Source: Phoronis ovalis
Lineage: Eukaryota; Phoronida; Phoronidae
Direction: 5' to 3'
Length of the DNA: 35,482 bases
Assembly: GCA_028565635.1 (NCBI GenBank)
Contig: JAOXYB010016076.1
Location: 1-35,482, forward strand
Part shown: one piece after another, positions 1-30,500 of the stretch
How the letters are laid out: each line of letters starts with the position of its first letter
Position numbering within the stretch: the first letter of the stretch is position 1
The notes under the pieces: model-generated
Told to the model about the DNA's origin: nothing
What the model saw: only the letters and a program-made list of their open reading frames with translations
Database searches by the model: none
Position numbers and translations under genes: made by a program

Positions 1-60
1 ATATATATATATATACACACATATATATACACATCACATACACATATGAGACACACACCT
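1..60. repeat. AT/AC dinucleotide microsatellite
   Basis: The window opens with (AT)n that passes into interrupted (AC)n/(AT)n and decays into ACACAC runs by about base 62. It is simple sequence, probably inside a Klc intron because the first Klc exon seen is already internal. The repeat may extend left of the window. Confidence 0.85.
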
Positions 61-1167
61 ACACTCCTCCAGTAATTGTAAGATTGCATATTTGTAGTTA
101 GATGATTAGTTTCAAGTTTCATTGATCCATACCAACTGCGGTAAACTGTAATTTTTGTAAAGAAACAATATTTTCTAACTTTGGTTCTGTAAAAAAGAAC
201 AACAATTTAACATGCATGATTCACAGTTGTTGATGTATAATTTGTAAATTTTTGGTTCTGGTTTTATGATTCTTTTTATTAACTTACTGTTGAACTCTCA
301 CTTCTGTATTTGCAAAGGATCATTCATTTTGCAAAATTTTTTAAAGTTAACCTATTGTTGTTGTGCAAGTCCACTGTGTCCTGCTCTATGTACTAATTAC
401 TATACAATGAGACTTCACGATGTCATGGTATAGTGCAACTCACCCGCATGATTTATTAAAAGCAAAATAAAGTACCATGCTAACACGAAGTCCTATTTAT
501 TTGTAACGGATAATAATGAAAAGTAGACTATTACATGTACGTGAATGAAGTTGTGTAGAACAATTTGTCGTGAAAGTTTCAACATCAAACGATGTACTAT
601 ATTTTAAAAAAATTCATTTCAAACCTAATTCAGAGTGTCTGTTTACATGTTATATTATTTTATCTCTTTTACCTTATTTTTTGCTCTGAAAATTACCATA
701 TTTACAATCGTGTTAACTACTTCATGTATATCGCGTCATGTCTTCAAAGAGCTGATGACTCATTATTTCGTATTTGGTTTGATGAATAAAAATTTATTTC
801 TGGTTATTTGAGCAGTAATCAAACGAAAGCCATCCAGACAGTGGGCGTTCTGTATAGATATTTAATAGTTGTCTGGAATTTTTTATTTGCAAAAATCAAT
901 AAGTACTTTATACATTTGCTTTTTTAGTAGGATTACTGGTTTTGCAGTAAAATAATATGTGGAGAATTTTCAAGCACTAACACAGTGTTATTACCTAAGA
1001 AAGGGTGTTCAGCTTGATAGAACCACTGTAAATATGCTGAAGCAGTATGTCTTATGGTAGCTTAACAGAAGTTTTTGTGTGTCCTTAGTAATAAATGTAA
1101 AATATTCTTTAATATAACATTAAAAATGAATAACACAAAAATGTATACGCAATTTCATAATTTGTAG
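61..1167 (+). other. Klc intron (partial), no exon seen
   Basis: AT-rich non-coding sequence leading to the acceptor TTTGTAG at 1161-1167. The preceding Klc exon should end with the HPA motif that starts TPR3. I looked for that sequence in all frames and did not find it, so that exon lies left of the window. The short open frame at 592-789 has no recognisable content. Confidence 0.6.
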
Positions 1168-13847
<12,680 letters not shown>

Positions 13848-14756
13848 TGCCACATAGATATCGGATAATAGATGTTGAGTTTTGAATTACATTTGTCATT
13901 TCTCTATTGATTGCATGTGTACCCTGCAAACTAAAATTTGAAACAGTGTAGGAACACGTAACATTACTCCTTCGAAACCTACTATTTGCTACTAACACTA
14001 TTCTACATTAATATTTATGGATAAATTCTCGTCTAATGATATGTCTTGTTGTGGTACATTCTGTTTTCTCTGAGACGAAAATGTATGAAATATGGCTGCA
14101 GTATCTACGATTGCATTGCTTCCAACATTAAAGTACAACTGTGATTTATTTGTATAGGGAGAATATTTAACTATTGCTTGTAACTTGGACATAACACTCA
14201 ATTTACTAGGAAGTTAAATTCATACATATGGAAAATAGAACCTTTCTTAGCTCCTCTCAGATTTCGAATTTGAATATGCATCAGTTTCCAATGTAATTGG
14301 ATCTGTTGTATGTTATATCTTTTGTAAAACCTTGTTTTTGAAACGAGATATTTTAAACAGAGGAGATTTGTCGTGACCTACTGTTGTGTTGAAGCTATTG
14401 CCGAGATTGTTGCATAATTCTATATAGTTCAAATTTATGTAATGTTTCCTATTTACCAAGCTAGTTACATATTAATAAAAATATTGCTTCAGTGTATGCT
14501 TCCGTGTGGGTCACATTGACGAGGGTTCGTATTTTCCAGCTTTTGTCTCGGAGTACATAATCAACCTTAAAAATATTCATATAAAATATCAACAGTCATA
14601 CAATGAAATATTTATTATCAGCTCACAAGTTATTGTTCGTGTTAATCATATTAATATTGTGCAATGCTTGTTAAATCGCCTGGGAAACTGTAGCATGCAT
14701 ATGACTTATCAAGAGATTTGGTGGTTATTATCATATGGTTGCTTATAAAACATTGG

Positions 14757-14800
14757 CTGTATGGTACTGTATGGTGCTGTATGGTGCTGTATGGTACTGT
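14757..14800. repeat. Decamer tandem repeat
   Basis: About 4.4 copies of CTGTATGGTR (R = A or G), with the A/G position alternating A, G, G, A. It lies in the Klc 3' flank. Confidence 0.9.
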
Positions 14801-15114
14801 GAAATAGACGGCATGGTTATTGTGTGCTACAATTTTCTAGACATAATCTAGGTCACATTTCCAGCACTAGTTGTAAATTAGAAACGTCAGTTGATCAGGC
14901 ACATTAGTGTAGTAATAGTATTTCACTGCTTGTAATATACTGGGGTAATATAGTGTCATATGATGCACAAAACTTGTCAGTCTTTGAAGGGTGTAAAATT
15001 CCCAATTGTCTTCAGATATTTGCTGCCAGTTTTGGATGCTGTACTTTCAACATCAGTTGGGATTGACCTACAAGACGAAGTCACTGTAAAAATATGTGCA
15101 CAGTAGCCGATCTT

Positions 15115-15120
15115 AATAAA
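15115..15120 (+). terminator. Candidate polyadenylation signal for Klc
   Basis: AATAAA followed at once by GTGTAAC. Alternatives are at 14474, 15343 (followed by TGTGATCGCTGT, GT-rich) and 15382. Sequence alone does not decide which is used, and a 3' UTR of 0.6-1.5 kb is implied. Confidence 0.3.
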
Positions 15121-16291
15121 GTGTAACAAAAAAATTTTTGCCAATAGTGGCAACGTGATTTTATTTTTTTGCAGTCAGCTTTGTTAGATACGTTCATACT
15201 ATTTATTCTTGGAAAGTTCTATCAGCCAGCTGGCACATCAGTATTCACCTATAATTGACTATAATGCATACTTTGGGTAAACAAGTGACAGTTAGCTGAT
15301 ATAACTAACTTGGAGCCAAACTTTATTTGAATATTATGCTACAATAAATGTGATCGCTGTAAACTTTACTTTGTATGCTGGAATAAATGTTTGGCATACT
15401 TTTGGCATTGGCTTGTTAATTTGTTCTTGTCTGAATAAGATACCTGTACAACATTTGGGATGTATGCTGCTCATTCTTACCTTACAAATCAATCTGAACA
15501 CAAATGCTATACAAACTTATTTGGCAGTTGGTTGTTTGAAACATTAGTTGTGAAAAATCTTGATGTTGCAGAAGATTAAACATTTTACCAAACAAACTAG
15601 ACTTTAGCACTACTAGAAATTTATTTGCACAACTATGACTACATGAACTGATAATACAAATCACACACAGATCAGTTAATTCATGGGCAAAAGTTGACTA
15701 GACTGCATTAAAAAAAGTTGCGCAAAACTATCAATTTCGCTTTCAGGAATTATGGTCGACTTTCCCTTGCCTTCAATTTCTGTACATTACTCATTGATAA
15801 ACCATATTGAGAAAATGAGATCTGCATTAATTTTGTACAAAAATGACAGAATCCTAAACAATACAACTAGGTGAAAATGATAACATCAGGTTTTGAACAT
15901 TTTGCAAAAAACTTGCAATCCCACATTGGCCCAATTCCATCGTCTTAGTTCCATCATCAGTAAAGACAGTGTTGTAATAAATGCACAATGATTTTAACTA
16001 GTGACACCAACAGACAGGACAGCATTCTGTAGTGCTCTCACTGACCTTGAAATGCAACATGTATTTTCATGGTAAATACAATTAGTTCAACAATGACTTG
16101 GCATATATAAATATAAGGAAATTAGTTTCAGCTTTACAAGGCACTAACAACAAAAGGTTATAAAAATTCTACAATAGAAAAATACTTATAAATCTAAAAT
16201 ATTGCTACATTTGACAACAATATAAATATGGCACATACATCTAATACATGTACATCTAACAAGTAAAATTGCCAGTTTAATAATTACACAA

Positions 16292-16297
16292 TTTATT
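16292..16297 (-). terminator. Candidate polyadenylation signal for Enoph1
   Basis: TTTATT on the + strand reads AATAAA on the - strand, about 85 nt after the Enoph1 stop. This gives a short, plausible 3' UTR. Further AT-rich hexamers lie to the left, so the choice is tentative. Confidence 0.4.
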
Positions 16298-16381
16298 TTT
16301 ATTTTAGCTCCTTGTGCGTCATAAATAACAAGTCTCATGATCTTGCACACTTTCGGTCAACATGAATACTGGTTCGGTATA

Positions 16382-20445
<4,064 letters not shown>

Positions 20446-20906
20446 ATTACACAGATCTACAGACAAATATATAATATGAGTGGACATGAAATATCATTCA
20501 TTATTTTTCTGTACAGTATGCCTTGAGAGGAATTAAAATAACCTTTAACAGACAATAGTCGTTCATATTCAATAGATTATTTTACATGTTTTTCTACTAG
20601 ATTAGCGTTCTCATTTAACATGTTATCATATGTCACTCAGATTTTTTACATATATGATGTTATAAATTATTCAATTTGAATAGGTATATTTACTATCAGG
20701 ATTGTTAAAAAGTGAACATATTCTATAACAGTAAGTATAGAAATACAATTACTTAAAGAAGAAATACACAAAGCTGGAACTAATAAACCTCATACTACAT
20801 AAAATCAATATATCATATTAATCAGTGGCAAAATGACCATACTAATGTATTATGATAATGAATCTGCTAATTTGCTAAAAGAAATGTAACACATGTTTAA
20901 TCTTAC

Positions 20907-21150
20907 CTTTCATTATAGAAACAAATGCAAGTAATCAGGTATAACGCGTCTGTGCTGTGTAAAATATTCAAGCGCAAGTGACACTGACAGACAGGCTTTG
21001 TCTATTTCTTTGTTAACTGGGCGCACTGCGCACCTGTCAATATCATGTATCGCAATATTAACAAAGGAACATTCATACCGAAAACAAAGAACGAAGAAAA
21101 AATAACCAAATAAACCATAAATATATAGAAGAATAATACTTACAAACACT
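20907..21150 (-). other. Probable 5' UTR exon of Enoph1
   Basis: A good donor, GAAAG|GTAAGA, at 20907/20906 on the - strand faces the acceptor just before the first coding exon, which predicts a 450-bp 5' UTR intron. The exon's upstream end (the transcription start) is unknown; about 21150 is a guess. The 78-codon - strand open frame here looks incidental. Confidence 0.45.
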
Positions 21151-21400
21151 ACAAGATTATAACCTGGTGTTGCTAATATCCCACAGCTTTAAAATTAATG
21201 TGTGTCGATCGTTGTATCTTAAATACTTTTGTAACAAAAACGCCGGTTTTGTTGACAAACAGGACCGATTCCTCGTCTGCTTACCGGGAAGGAAGTAGTC
21301 AAACTGCGCATGTCACGCAATGGAGTTTCACGAAAACTTTGACTGCAGAATCGGACAAAAGTGTATTTTATGCAAAGCTATACAGTGAAATTTAAAATTT
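20930..21400. promoter_or_regulatory. Probable shared divergent promoter of Enoph1 (-) and ASPP (+)
   Basis: CpG dinucleotides, rare elsewhere in the window, cluster here: ACGCGTC, GGGCGCACTGCGCACC at 21019-21034, GTCGATCG, CGCCGG, ACCGGGAAGGAAGT at 21283-21296, and CTGCGCATGTCACGC at 21304-21318. The TGCGCA motifs resemble NRF1 half-sites, and CCGGGAAGGAAGT has an ETS core. Both are typical of TATA-less housekeeping promoters in animals. Position between the 5' ends of two head-to-head genes fits. Factor assignments are inference. Confidence 0.55.
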
Positions 21401-21519
21401 ATGAAGTAAATGCTAAGTTTAAAGGATAGAAATTTATATTTATTTTTTTTACTTGTATACAAGTTGGCTTTTAATGCAATTTGTTATTGCGGTACGAACG
21501 AGAGCGATTTTCTTTTTAG

Positions 21520-21592
21520 GCAGGTAAAACTAAGTTTTCAAAATGGTGTCAGAGTAAATAGTATCGAAATGACAGATTTCCGCAGAAATCAG
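21520..21592 (+). CDS. ASPP: ASPP first coding exon (8 codons) with 5' UTR
   Basis: ATG at 21569-21571, then TDFRRNQ and CAG|GTAAGT. A strong acceptor-like TTTTCTTTTTAG ends at 21519, so this may be the second exon after a non-coding one; otherwise transcription starts nearby. The reading frame is open upstream to 21410, so a longer N-terminus is formally possible. A five-codon upstream ORF (ATG at 21543, stop 21555-21557) sits in a good context. The start choice is tentative. Confidence 0.6.
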
Positions 21593-24500
21593 GTAAGTTC
21601 TCCTTTATGTTCAGATATGTTTATGCAGTTGATCCCTAACTAAGTAATTTATCAGAACAAGTTACATTTTTGCTACCTACATAAAAAAATGCTTTTTGTC
21701 CCATTGATTTCTCTATATTCTAAAAATATCACTTTCATCCAGTTTCAATCAAGTTTTAATCTTTTTACTTTTATTATAAATATGAGTTATCAAATTCAAG
21801 GTGGCTTCTGGAATCAATAATTCGAGAAAAATTCGACCCTTGGACGTAACTTCAACTACCAGTTAGTGTATCACCCAAACATTTTTTTGTTTTTAGAACC
21901 TGATCAGTGAAGTATTTTGTAACTTGTTGTACCACTACTAGTAGTAGTACTACTACTAGGTCTAGGGATCATTTTTCGACTTTAGAAATAAAATGAAATT
22001 GAAATATATAGATACTAGATCTTGTACCAAATATATTTTTTTAATTCATTGTTATAATTCTGCATGCATTTTCTTAATGTTCACAATATATACTAGCGTG
22101 TTCAGCAATTGTGACATGGTTATGACTCATTCTTAATACCTCAACACAGAATCAGTCCTTTGTAGTTGATAAAGCCACACTTTTGTAACTTACTGTTGAT
22201 GAATTGTACTCACAAAAGAATAATATATCACACTACAAAAGTAGTATTTACATTGTAGAAGACAAGTAATACAAGTCCAAGTGTTGTATTTTAAGGATTT
22301 ACTGAAAGATCCATTTAAGCTTTTATAGTTTAATAAAATTATTACAGGTGTGTTCTGGAATTTGACATTTACACATATTACATGCAGGGTCACAATTTGT
22401 AAATTGATAAGAACCTGAAGGGGATATTGTTTTAAGAATGTGATAATAACGTAATCTTTTTTATCTAATAAAGTAACAGAGATCCCCTTGTTAAATCTTC
22501 TTATTAGGATTCAAAGTCCTGAATCTTATATTTTTGATTATTATGGTCGGACCTTATGTTACCTAACATGCTTTGACTGGAGCAGCGGATTCAGTAGTTG
22601 GGTCTATATTTGATTTAAGTTTTTTTTAAATTATGGAAATATAAAATGTACGAGGAAATCCATTGAGAAACAGAAGAGAATGAGACCAAAATTCAAAACA
22701 GTTGATGAAAACTAATTTTATATCTTGCCCAGATCCTTTGTGTTGACACAACAATTGCAAATTTGCTTTTCCACCTTTATGAGACCAAAATAAAAAGAAA
22801 CTCTTTCATTGTGTGTACAAAAAGAATTATATGACAATATGTACATGGTTAAATATTTGTATTTAATCATATAAAAAAGAATTGTTTCACTATGTAAACA
22901 CACATTTTTGCTTGTATTGTGAGGACTTGGCACACTAATTAACGCGAACTAAATATTATTAAAAAGTATTAATATTATATTAAGTTAGAATTATCTTTAC
23001 TTAATAGAAGGAAAAAACAATAAGAAAGATCTTAGTAATGTACAGTATAATTGAAAGAACAGTGCTTAGTAAGTGAACCTGGGAAGTAGCAAAATGAACA
23101 AAGACTGTTTTGACAGCTTACATTGCTACAGAATCAAAAATAAATAGTAATTATTATTGTTGAATAAACTTTGCTTAGAAATCAATTGAAGGTGATCAAT
23201 GCTGACTCTACTAACAAGCACTTTCATTAGAGAAATCATGTTTGTAACAGCTGTGTTCAATTTTGCAATTAGATTGGTTAGTTGTATTTTACATCATTAA
23301 GTCTTTCATTATATACAAAGTGCATTTTATTTTGTAAACCCACTGAACTAGCAAATAGAGATGGAAACGTTTTAAACAAAGAGAGAGGTACGATCAATTT
23401 GTAGCTGGCAATGCTTCTTGTATCGAGGAACATAAAATAATGTCTGTGGAAAAGTGTTGATATGATAATAGAATTAGCAGCTCCTTTACGATTTGCATGA
23501 CAATACAACACATGGAGTTGTAATTAACAATATACATTGGAATGTTTATTACCTATAGTTTAACATTGTTGTTTTGTTTATATGACAGAATTTTAAAAAA
23601 CAGGCTGTTCTCTCACTAATTATTTATAATTTAACAATTATGCAGTAAGAGCATGAGTGAACATTACAAATATGTGATTGGATCAGTGAAATTATACAAT
23701 AGGTACATTTCTGGATTATCCTAAATTTGGGATTTCTTCTAATAATATAAAAAGTTTTTCATTAATGATGAAATCTGTAAATGAGTATCTTTACTGACGA
23801 AAGTGGAGTCCAGGTATGATAAAATAGGTGGAATGTTATCTAGAAAAAATATAATATGAAACAATACTTGTGATAGTACATTGTAGTTGAAGCTCAGTAT
23901 CTCATGCCATACGTGTGTTAATCCTAAATACATGCAAGCTTCTAGCATTAGGAGTGGACTACTGAAGAAACATCAGTTGGTTGATGCATATGATTCATAA
24001 ATCACAAGATCAGTATCTAGAATTGTATCTTTCATTTACTAAATTTTTATATGAAACAGTAAACAAGGTTTCTCTCGACATTGGTGTACTAGAAATGTCA
24101 ATCATACTTTCAGCGCAGAAGATTTAATGGAAGTTAATAATTATCGTATCTGACATAGGAGTGCTATTTTCACAGGTGGCGTAAATGATTTTGATGAAAT
24201 ATACTATTGTGCAATTGGATGCTTTGTTCTATTTTTGAATTCTGTCCGCTCACGTTTAGATACAACGGTAACAGTGCTTTTAATTCAAAAGCTGTTGATA
24301 ACAATACATTGAGGAAAAATGTAACAGAGCTTTGTGCTAAAACAAATTCAATGGAAACTCGGCAGTATTGTGCTAGTGCGTCAAGACATATTTTTTTCAC
24401 TTTACAATCTAGTGAAGCATGAGAAAGCTTTATGCAGAATACTCTTTAATGTACCTGGTTTACAATTAAATTATCATACTGCATTATCTATTGTATATGA

Positions 24501-27500
24501 ATCTCCTTGGTATATGAAGGAGACATTTTCACATTTATTAATTTCTTATTCTACACTATAGCCTAGACTTCAGTAGTGTGTATTAACAGACAGTGGATGC
24601 TTATTGTAATTTTTCCCTATGTATAACCATAAGAGATTGAGAACATAGGCATGGATGAACTTCAAATTAGCTGCATGTTGATAAACCATTACTGTTATAA
24701 GATCATATCATATGTTGAAGATGTTATCTAAGAAAACACAAGTCCTTAGAATGTCTACTACTTAATAGCTGGAAGTAATACATATTCTATGAGCAACTCT
24801 GACAAAGTATTACTCCATCCTAAAGACAAACTGAAGTTGAGTAAAGTATGTTGTTGGCATTAACGGGAATTCCAGTTTGGAACTTCGTTCACAAAGTCAA
24901 AGCCATGGCATATGATTTTTTCCACTACTTTATAGTAAGTATTAGTAGATAATTGATTTTGACTGAAATATATGCAGTATGGTCGATACATCGGGGAAAA
25001 CTATTGGATGACTTTGTGTACTTTTACAATAAAACAGTGTACCTCCTTATTAAAATTATTAGCTTGATTACTAATTGATAAAAGAGTCATTAATTCTTAT
25101 TATATAATGACCAATCATGTGTGTAAGTAATTATCTCAAAAGTGTTTTTCAATGGTAGACAATTCCAAGTCTATCTGTACTGGGGCATCGTATTTCTGAA
25201 GGAACTTGCTTTTTCATGGAGGCTTGTATTCAAACTGAATCACTAATGAAGGCTTTTCTTAGCAATCACTCACTTAGTATTTCAAAGACGTAGTGTAGCC
25301 TTCATGCAAGATAAAAAAGACAGTCAAATATCTCACATTTATTTATTACTAAAATGATTAACTGAACTGTATATGGTTGGTATATAATTATTAATTTATA
25401 CTGAAATAAGTTATAATAGTTACTTTTTATATTGTACCTTTAAATATATTATGTTCTTATTAACACAAGATATGTTAAATTCTTAGTAGCAGCATGTTTT
25501 TTTGATTAAATCAATTTATGTGTTAATTCCTTGATGCAAAAGTACAAATTATGATATATGGATTTGCTGTATGTGAACACTAAATACCATAATGGGACTT
25601 TACAGTATCTGGGTGTTATGTTTTTAAAATTGTATCAGTAAATGGTGAGGGTGGAGTGCAAAATAACATAAACTTTGCACTTTATTACCTTGATTGCACA
25701 GCCACTCGAAATTATCTTTATTGCTAAAAGTACAGTAAAATTTCTGTAACAGTTATAATTCTAAAATCATGTATCAAAAGATAATGAGAATAATGTCAAA
25801 TGAAAAGTGAAATTGGGCTAAATTGGTTATTATGATATTGTTAGAATAGAAAATATTCTGTATGGTAATCCTGATTCCTAGAAATGTGATTCCATAAAAT
25901 TTGAGACATTCATGAATGCAAAAATAACCACTTCTGTGTGTCAAGTAGCTTTCAAACAAGAGATAAAGTGGTAAAAAGGTAGATAGATATATATGCATAC
26001 TTTAACCTGGTTGTCATTTGTAAGCTGCAGAAATCATCATTCGTCACAGATTGATGCGCATGAGACATGCATAATTGTGGATTTTTTTCATTTTAATAGT
26101 TAGAAAACATTCAGAATAGGTGGAAGATTCATAGCTTTGATGTGTAGATATTGTAATATGTACAAATTTGTTATGAGACTTAAGTAATGTTCTCCAAATC
26201 TAGTGGAACAAGTAGAGGAATTATGAACTCTCTACTGATAAGGGAGCTGCATATCAAGGCTTAAGCAAACTATTGTAAAAAGAGAGCAATGTGTAATGAT
26301 ATGAACAATATGTAACATTGATCTAAATAATTTGTTAGAAAAAAAATAATGCTTTTGTAGCATCCTGTTAACACAGAAATTTAAAAAAATTCTGGGAACC
26401 ATTTTTATCAAGTGGAAGCAGTGACAATTTTATGCTGCAAAGAAAGTCTACATGGGATATCAACTGAGTATTAAGGGGCAAAGATATTCCTCTTGAGAAC
26501 TACCATATGATAAGATCATGAGACCCTGTCAGTCATTTCAAGTATGAGCTGCATGGTTTAGATAACTGGTTTTTTAGGATGTCAGATATAATTTGTGCAA
26601 CTTAATGTAATATTAATGATGTAGGTTCATCTAAAAATATATTCTATATCCTTAGTGTTAAATCTAAGAGCTTTCTCACAAGGCTTGTGATGGTCAAATA
26701 GTTGGGAGTAACATATTTGTGTCTTAGCTGCGCTTGCAGCTTCGGATATACACACAGCACTAAAGCGATATTCATTTTATGTGCATTAGCTGCGAATATT
26801 TGGATTCGACGTTGCTTAAGGAGTATTTACTTAGTGATCACCGTGTGCAGGAGTATTTCAGTAAAAACGAAAGGTTTTCTACAGTGATGTAAAATATAAA
26901 TGACCATCTTCTACCTTTATTGTTGTAAAGCGTGTATCTTGGGATTTGTCTTCCTTGTCTATTGTCTAGAATTATATTGCTAACTTATTGTTAGATGTTT
27001 TTTTATAGCATTTAATTTACGCACAGAAATTGTACACATTCATTCTAATGGAAAGGCTGATGGAGATTTCCACCGGATATGTGTGTTGTGGAAATTGCAT
27101 TGCCTTAAATACTAATTCAAACTAATCAACACATCATTGCAATCAGGCTAAATTAATTACTGAATGCCAATTTGAAGTGTTCTTAGTAAACCAAGAAAAA
27201 GTTGACTGGTTTTACATGTGAAATGTTTATGTAGTCAGTTAGAAGGTTAAAGAGACTACATAAATGGTAGGGTATTACATAAAACTAGTAACTTGGAATT
27301 TATATGAAATATGAAACATATATGTGGTGGATAGTGCAGACAACCTTGTAATAAAATTATACATGGTTTGTTTGGAAATGAGACTGTAAATTCCTGTACT
27401 GAAGGAGAAGAAATTCTGCTAAGTATTGCGAAATATAATTATTTGTGTGCACTGCATTAATGCTCTATATGGACATGGTGCTGGACTCTGGATGTATTAT

Positions 27501-30500
27501 GTAATACTTTGCACAAGCACATGTTATAAAAGCCTTTTTACTTACTAAAAAATATGGGTATTCAAGTCTAGTTTAGGACAAAGCACATAACAGTACTCTC
27601 AATGATTTATAACATATAATAGAAAGTATTGGAGCACCCGCAGTTTGTCATAATGTATTTCATACTGACTGGGATACCTATGGTGGAAGCATTTAGAAAG
27701 GCTTTGAAGAATCTTATTGTTACTCTTTATGAATATCTCCTTGTAAGTATATAGACAATTCTCAGAAGAGTAGAGAAATAGGATCTTAAGTGTGTGTACA
27801 TAAGTTACAAACACATTTTCCTGCTTGGTGATGTTAGTTTGTGTTACAATTTTGCATGTCCACTGTACAACTAAGGGTTCACTATAGTTCTTTTGTGGAC
27901 TCCTCTTGCCAAAGGCACATATTTAACACAACTAATGATGTATAAGCACATTGTTCTCTGCAGAATCTTGAAGCTTAATCCACAACTATAATATTGTTTG
28001 GGATGATAAAAATGTTTGTTAAAAAATTAATACATCTTGTATTCATGTCACGTAGGCCATTTATTGATCATCTTGAATGTTTTAATGTAAATAATGCAGT
28101 TACTAGCTTTTTTTATAACTTGGCTTGGGTTCGATGTGGGATGCTTTTTGGACATTTCACTGGTTGACACATAGGTGGCAGCACCATTATAAGCAATTTA
28201 TTATAAGCCTATTAAATATATGGAAATAAATAATAGCTAAATAAAGGTAACTCTTTATTTAAAACATGCTGATAGCTTTTTCATAATAATTCCTTAAGAT
28301 TTAATAATAGACCCATTAACCTATTTTGTAAGCTAAGAACTAGAATAAGGATTTTGAATAACCACAATTTAATCAAGTACAATGCAAAGATGAATACACT
28401 TATTTAGTAGCTAAACATGGGGTAGGATTAAAGTGGTGTACTCTGTAGACTCTCACAGTTGATGATGGGAATTTAAATGTATAATGTTCATACATAAATT
28501 AAATTTGATGTCACAGTTGTCTTAGTAGATTTGAGTAGAAGTCATGTTTTAAAAAATGTTAGCAGTGGTAAGTATAATAAAAGAACCAGAAGTAATTAGA
28601 ATTCTGATAATTGTAGTTATATTTGTATAAGCAAATGCATATAGGTTCAGTTTTGTAGAACATTTTCATATACTTCAAATGAGGGCACCCAGATTTCTCA
28701 TGTACATAGAATTATTATACTTTATATGAGATCATTTGGAAGTGTCCTTTTATGAATAAATGTACCAGCCATCTTGTGCTGTATTTGAATGCACAAGAAT
28801 GTTAATGTGTACATTGTAATATAGAATTAAAGCATTTACTAGACAAATTATTTGTCCCTCAATGCAAGGAAATGAATTGCTTGTTGAAAAATAACCCAAC
28901 AACATTCCTGTAATTTGTTGATATTTGGAAAAGCTTAATAGGTTTCTTGCTGTAGTTCTGAGTAGAAGGAAGTTTGTCTGGTGAAGTTATAATCCCACTA
29001 CGGTTATCTGAACTGATATGTAATGCTTGTCATTATATGTTTTATAGGTTGTTCTGCGTGTGTACCTAGATAGTAATACCCAACAGTCTGTTGAAGTTCC
29101 GGTCACACCGGAGACAACTTGCAGGGACATTGTGGACTGTTGTTGTGAACCTGGAGTGCAGTGCCACCTAGCAGAGCTCTGGAGAGGCTGTGGTTAGTGC
29201 AGTCTTTCTGTTTGACAGGTTAATCATTCCCCAGCAGCTGTGGTGGGTAGTTGAGTGTTCAACGTCATATGTGTTATGGTAGTGTACATCGTAATCTCAT
29301 GGAAGTCTGTTATGTTTAATATGGCTTTTGTCTCTAATATAAAGTGAAACATTCTACTCTACTGTTGTTTAGTTTTAAAAATGCGACAGTAACCTGATTT
29401 GTTTTAATTTAGAACGTCCAGTTGCTGATGAGGAAAAACCATATGAGATTTTGCAGCAATGGGGCCAACATCGCAATGAAGTACGTTTCTACCTCAGAAA
29501 GGAAACACCTTATGATGACAGATATCGTTATGGACAGCAAGGTAAATTCATCTTGTTATTACTTTCAAAAACAGTTTATTGTGTTACTTTCTTGTTTTTC
29601 AAAAAAAAGATCAACAGTGAAAGAATTTCATTATGGGACAGTGCTATAAAAAAGTTATCTTTGTTGATTAGGCAAACTGATTGCCTAATTCTTTTTGGAA
29701 AACTTATTATTTTTAAGTATAAAGATGTTGAGGAATGAATTGTACATCAGTTAGTCCATTTAAATCAGATTATTATTGTTGCGATCTACAAATTGGTGTT
29801 TCTTTTTTCTACCTTGTCTACTTTCTGTTATTACTGTGTTTCTTCCTTGATTAATCAACTCGCCCCATTTTCATAGTCACATGTCCGATGCAAGCCTTTG
29901 ATGCTAATGCTTGGTAAATAATTGATAGCATACGAAATTAATTCATTTCTACAAATCAGAAGTGAATGAAAGTGACAAGAATGACTTTGTATTCACAAAT
30001 AACAATATTTTCCCATCAAGAAGCTTATATAAATGCCAGAATAAATAATTTTATTATAATGCAGAAAAAATTCTTGCTTTGATCTAAACATGCTATTGAG
30101 ATTGTGGACACAAGAGATTTGGCATACAGGGTATCTAGTCTTGACTCCTTTGACACCTCTGTTTGTGTGTATGATAACAATATTTAAACAGTGCTTTAGC
30201 TAGCTGTGAGGTGCTATTAAAAGCTAATGCAGCATGAGTTGCATGCACACACACCTGATTTTGAATCAGACAAATGGTGTTATGTAGCTGGTCAGGTATG
30301 CTCATTCAAATATGTTCTTCATGAATGTTACTAACCAGATTAGAGAATTGCAAAGTACTGCAACTTTGTTTTCTTTCTGTGTAAGAGAACACTACTTGTT
30401 TTTCAGTATAAAGTATGTATAGCAGACTGTAGAATTCTGCAGTGAACAGTTTTTCTCTTTATCCAACAACAGAAAAGACTAATTCTACACGGTTCTATCT

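Larger units (their letters stand above)
13848..16381. other. Klc 3' UTR and convergent intergenic region
   Basis: The two genes Klc (+) and Enoph1 (-) converge here. AT-rich, no coding segment recognised; the open frames at 14506-14748 and 15350-15547 look random. AATAAA hexamers on + occur at 14474, 15115, 15343 and 15382. A short decamer tandem repeat lies at 14757-14800. Confidence 0.65.

Noticed and set aside
1021-1060. ATGCTGAAGCAG-like coding string as the missing upstream Klc exon
   Set aside because: It does not encode the expected TPR2/TPR3 junction and lacks a donor in the right phase.
20913-21149. 78-codon frame on - in the Enoph1 5' UTR exon
   Set aside because: Out of frame with Enoph1 after splicing as far as can be judged, hydrophobic and unrecognisable; best seen as untranslated leader.
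21198-21395. 65-codon frame on + in the divergent promoter
   Set aside because: No recognisable domain. The absence of stops is explained by the higher GC of the interval, and it lies upstream of the ASPP acceptor-like site.
24207-24561. Overlapping 70-75 codon frames in the ASPP intron
   Set aside because: Frames on both strands and in overlapping phases, no domain, no splice context; the usual chance level in 7 kb of intron.
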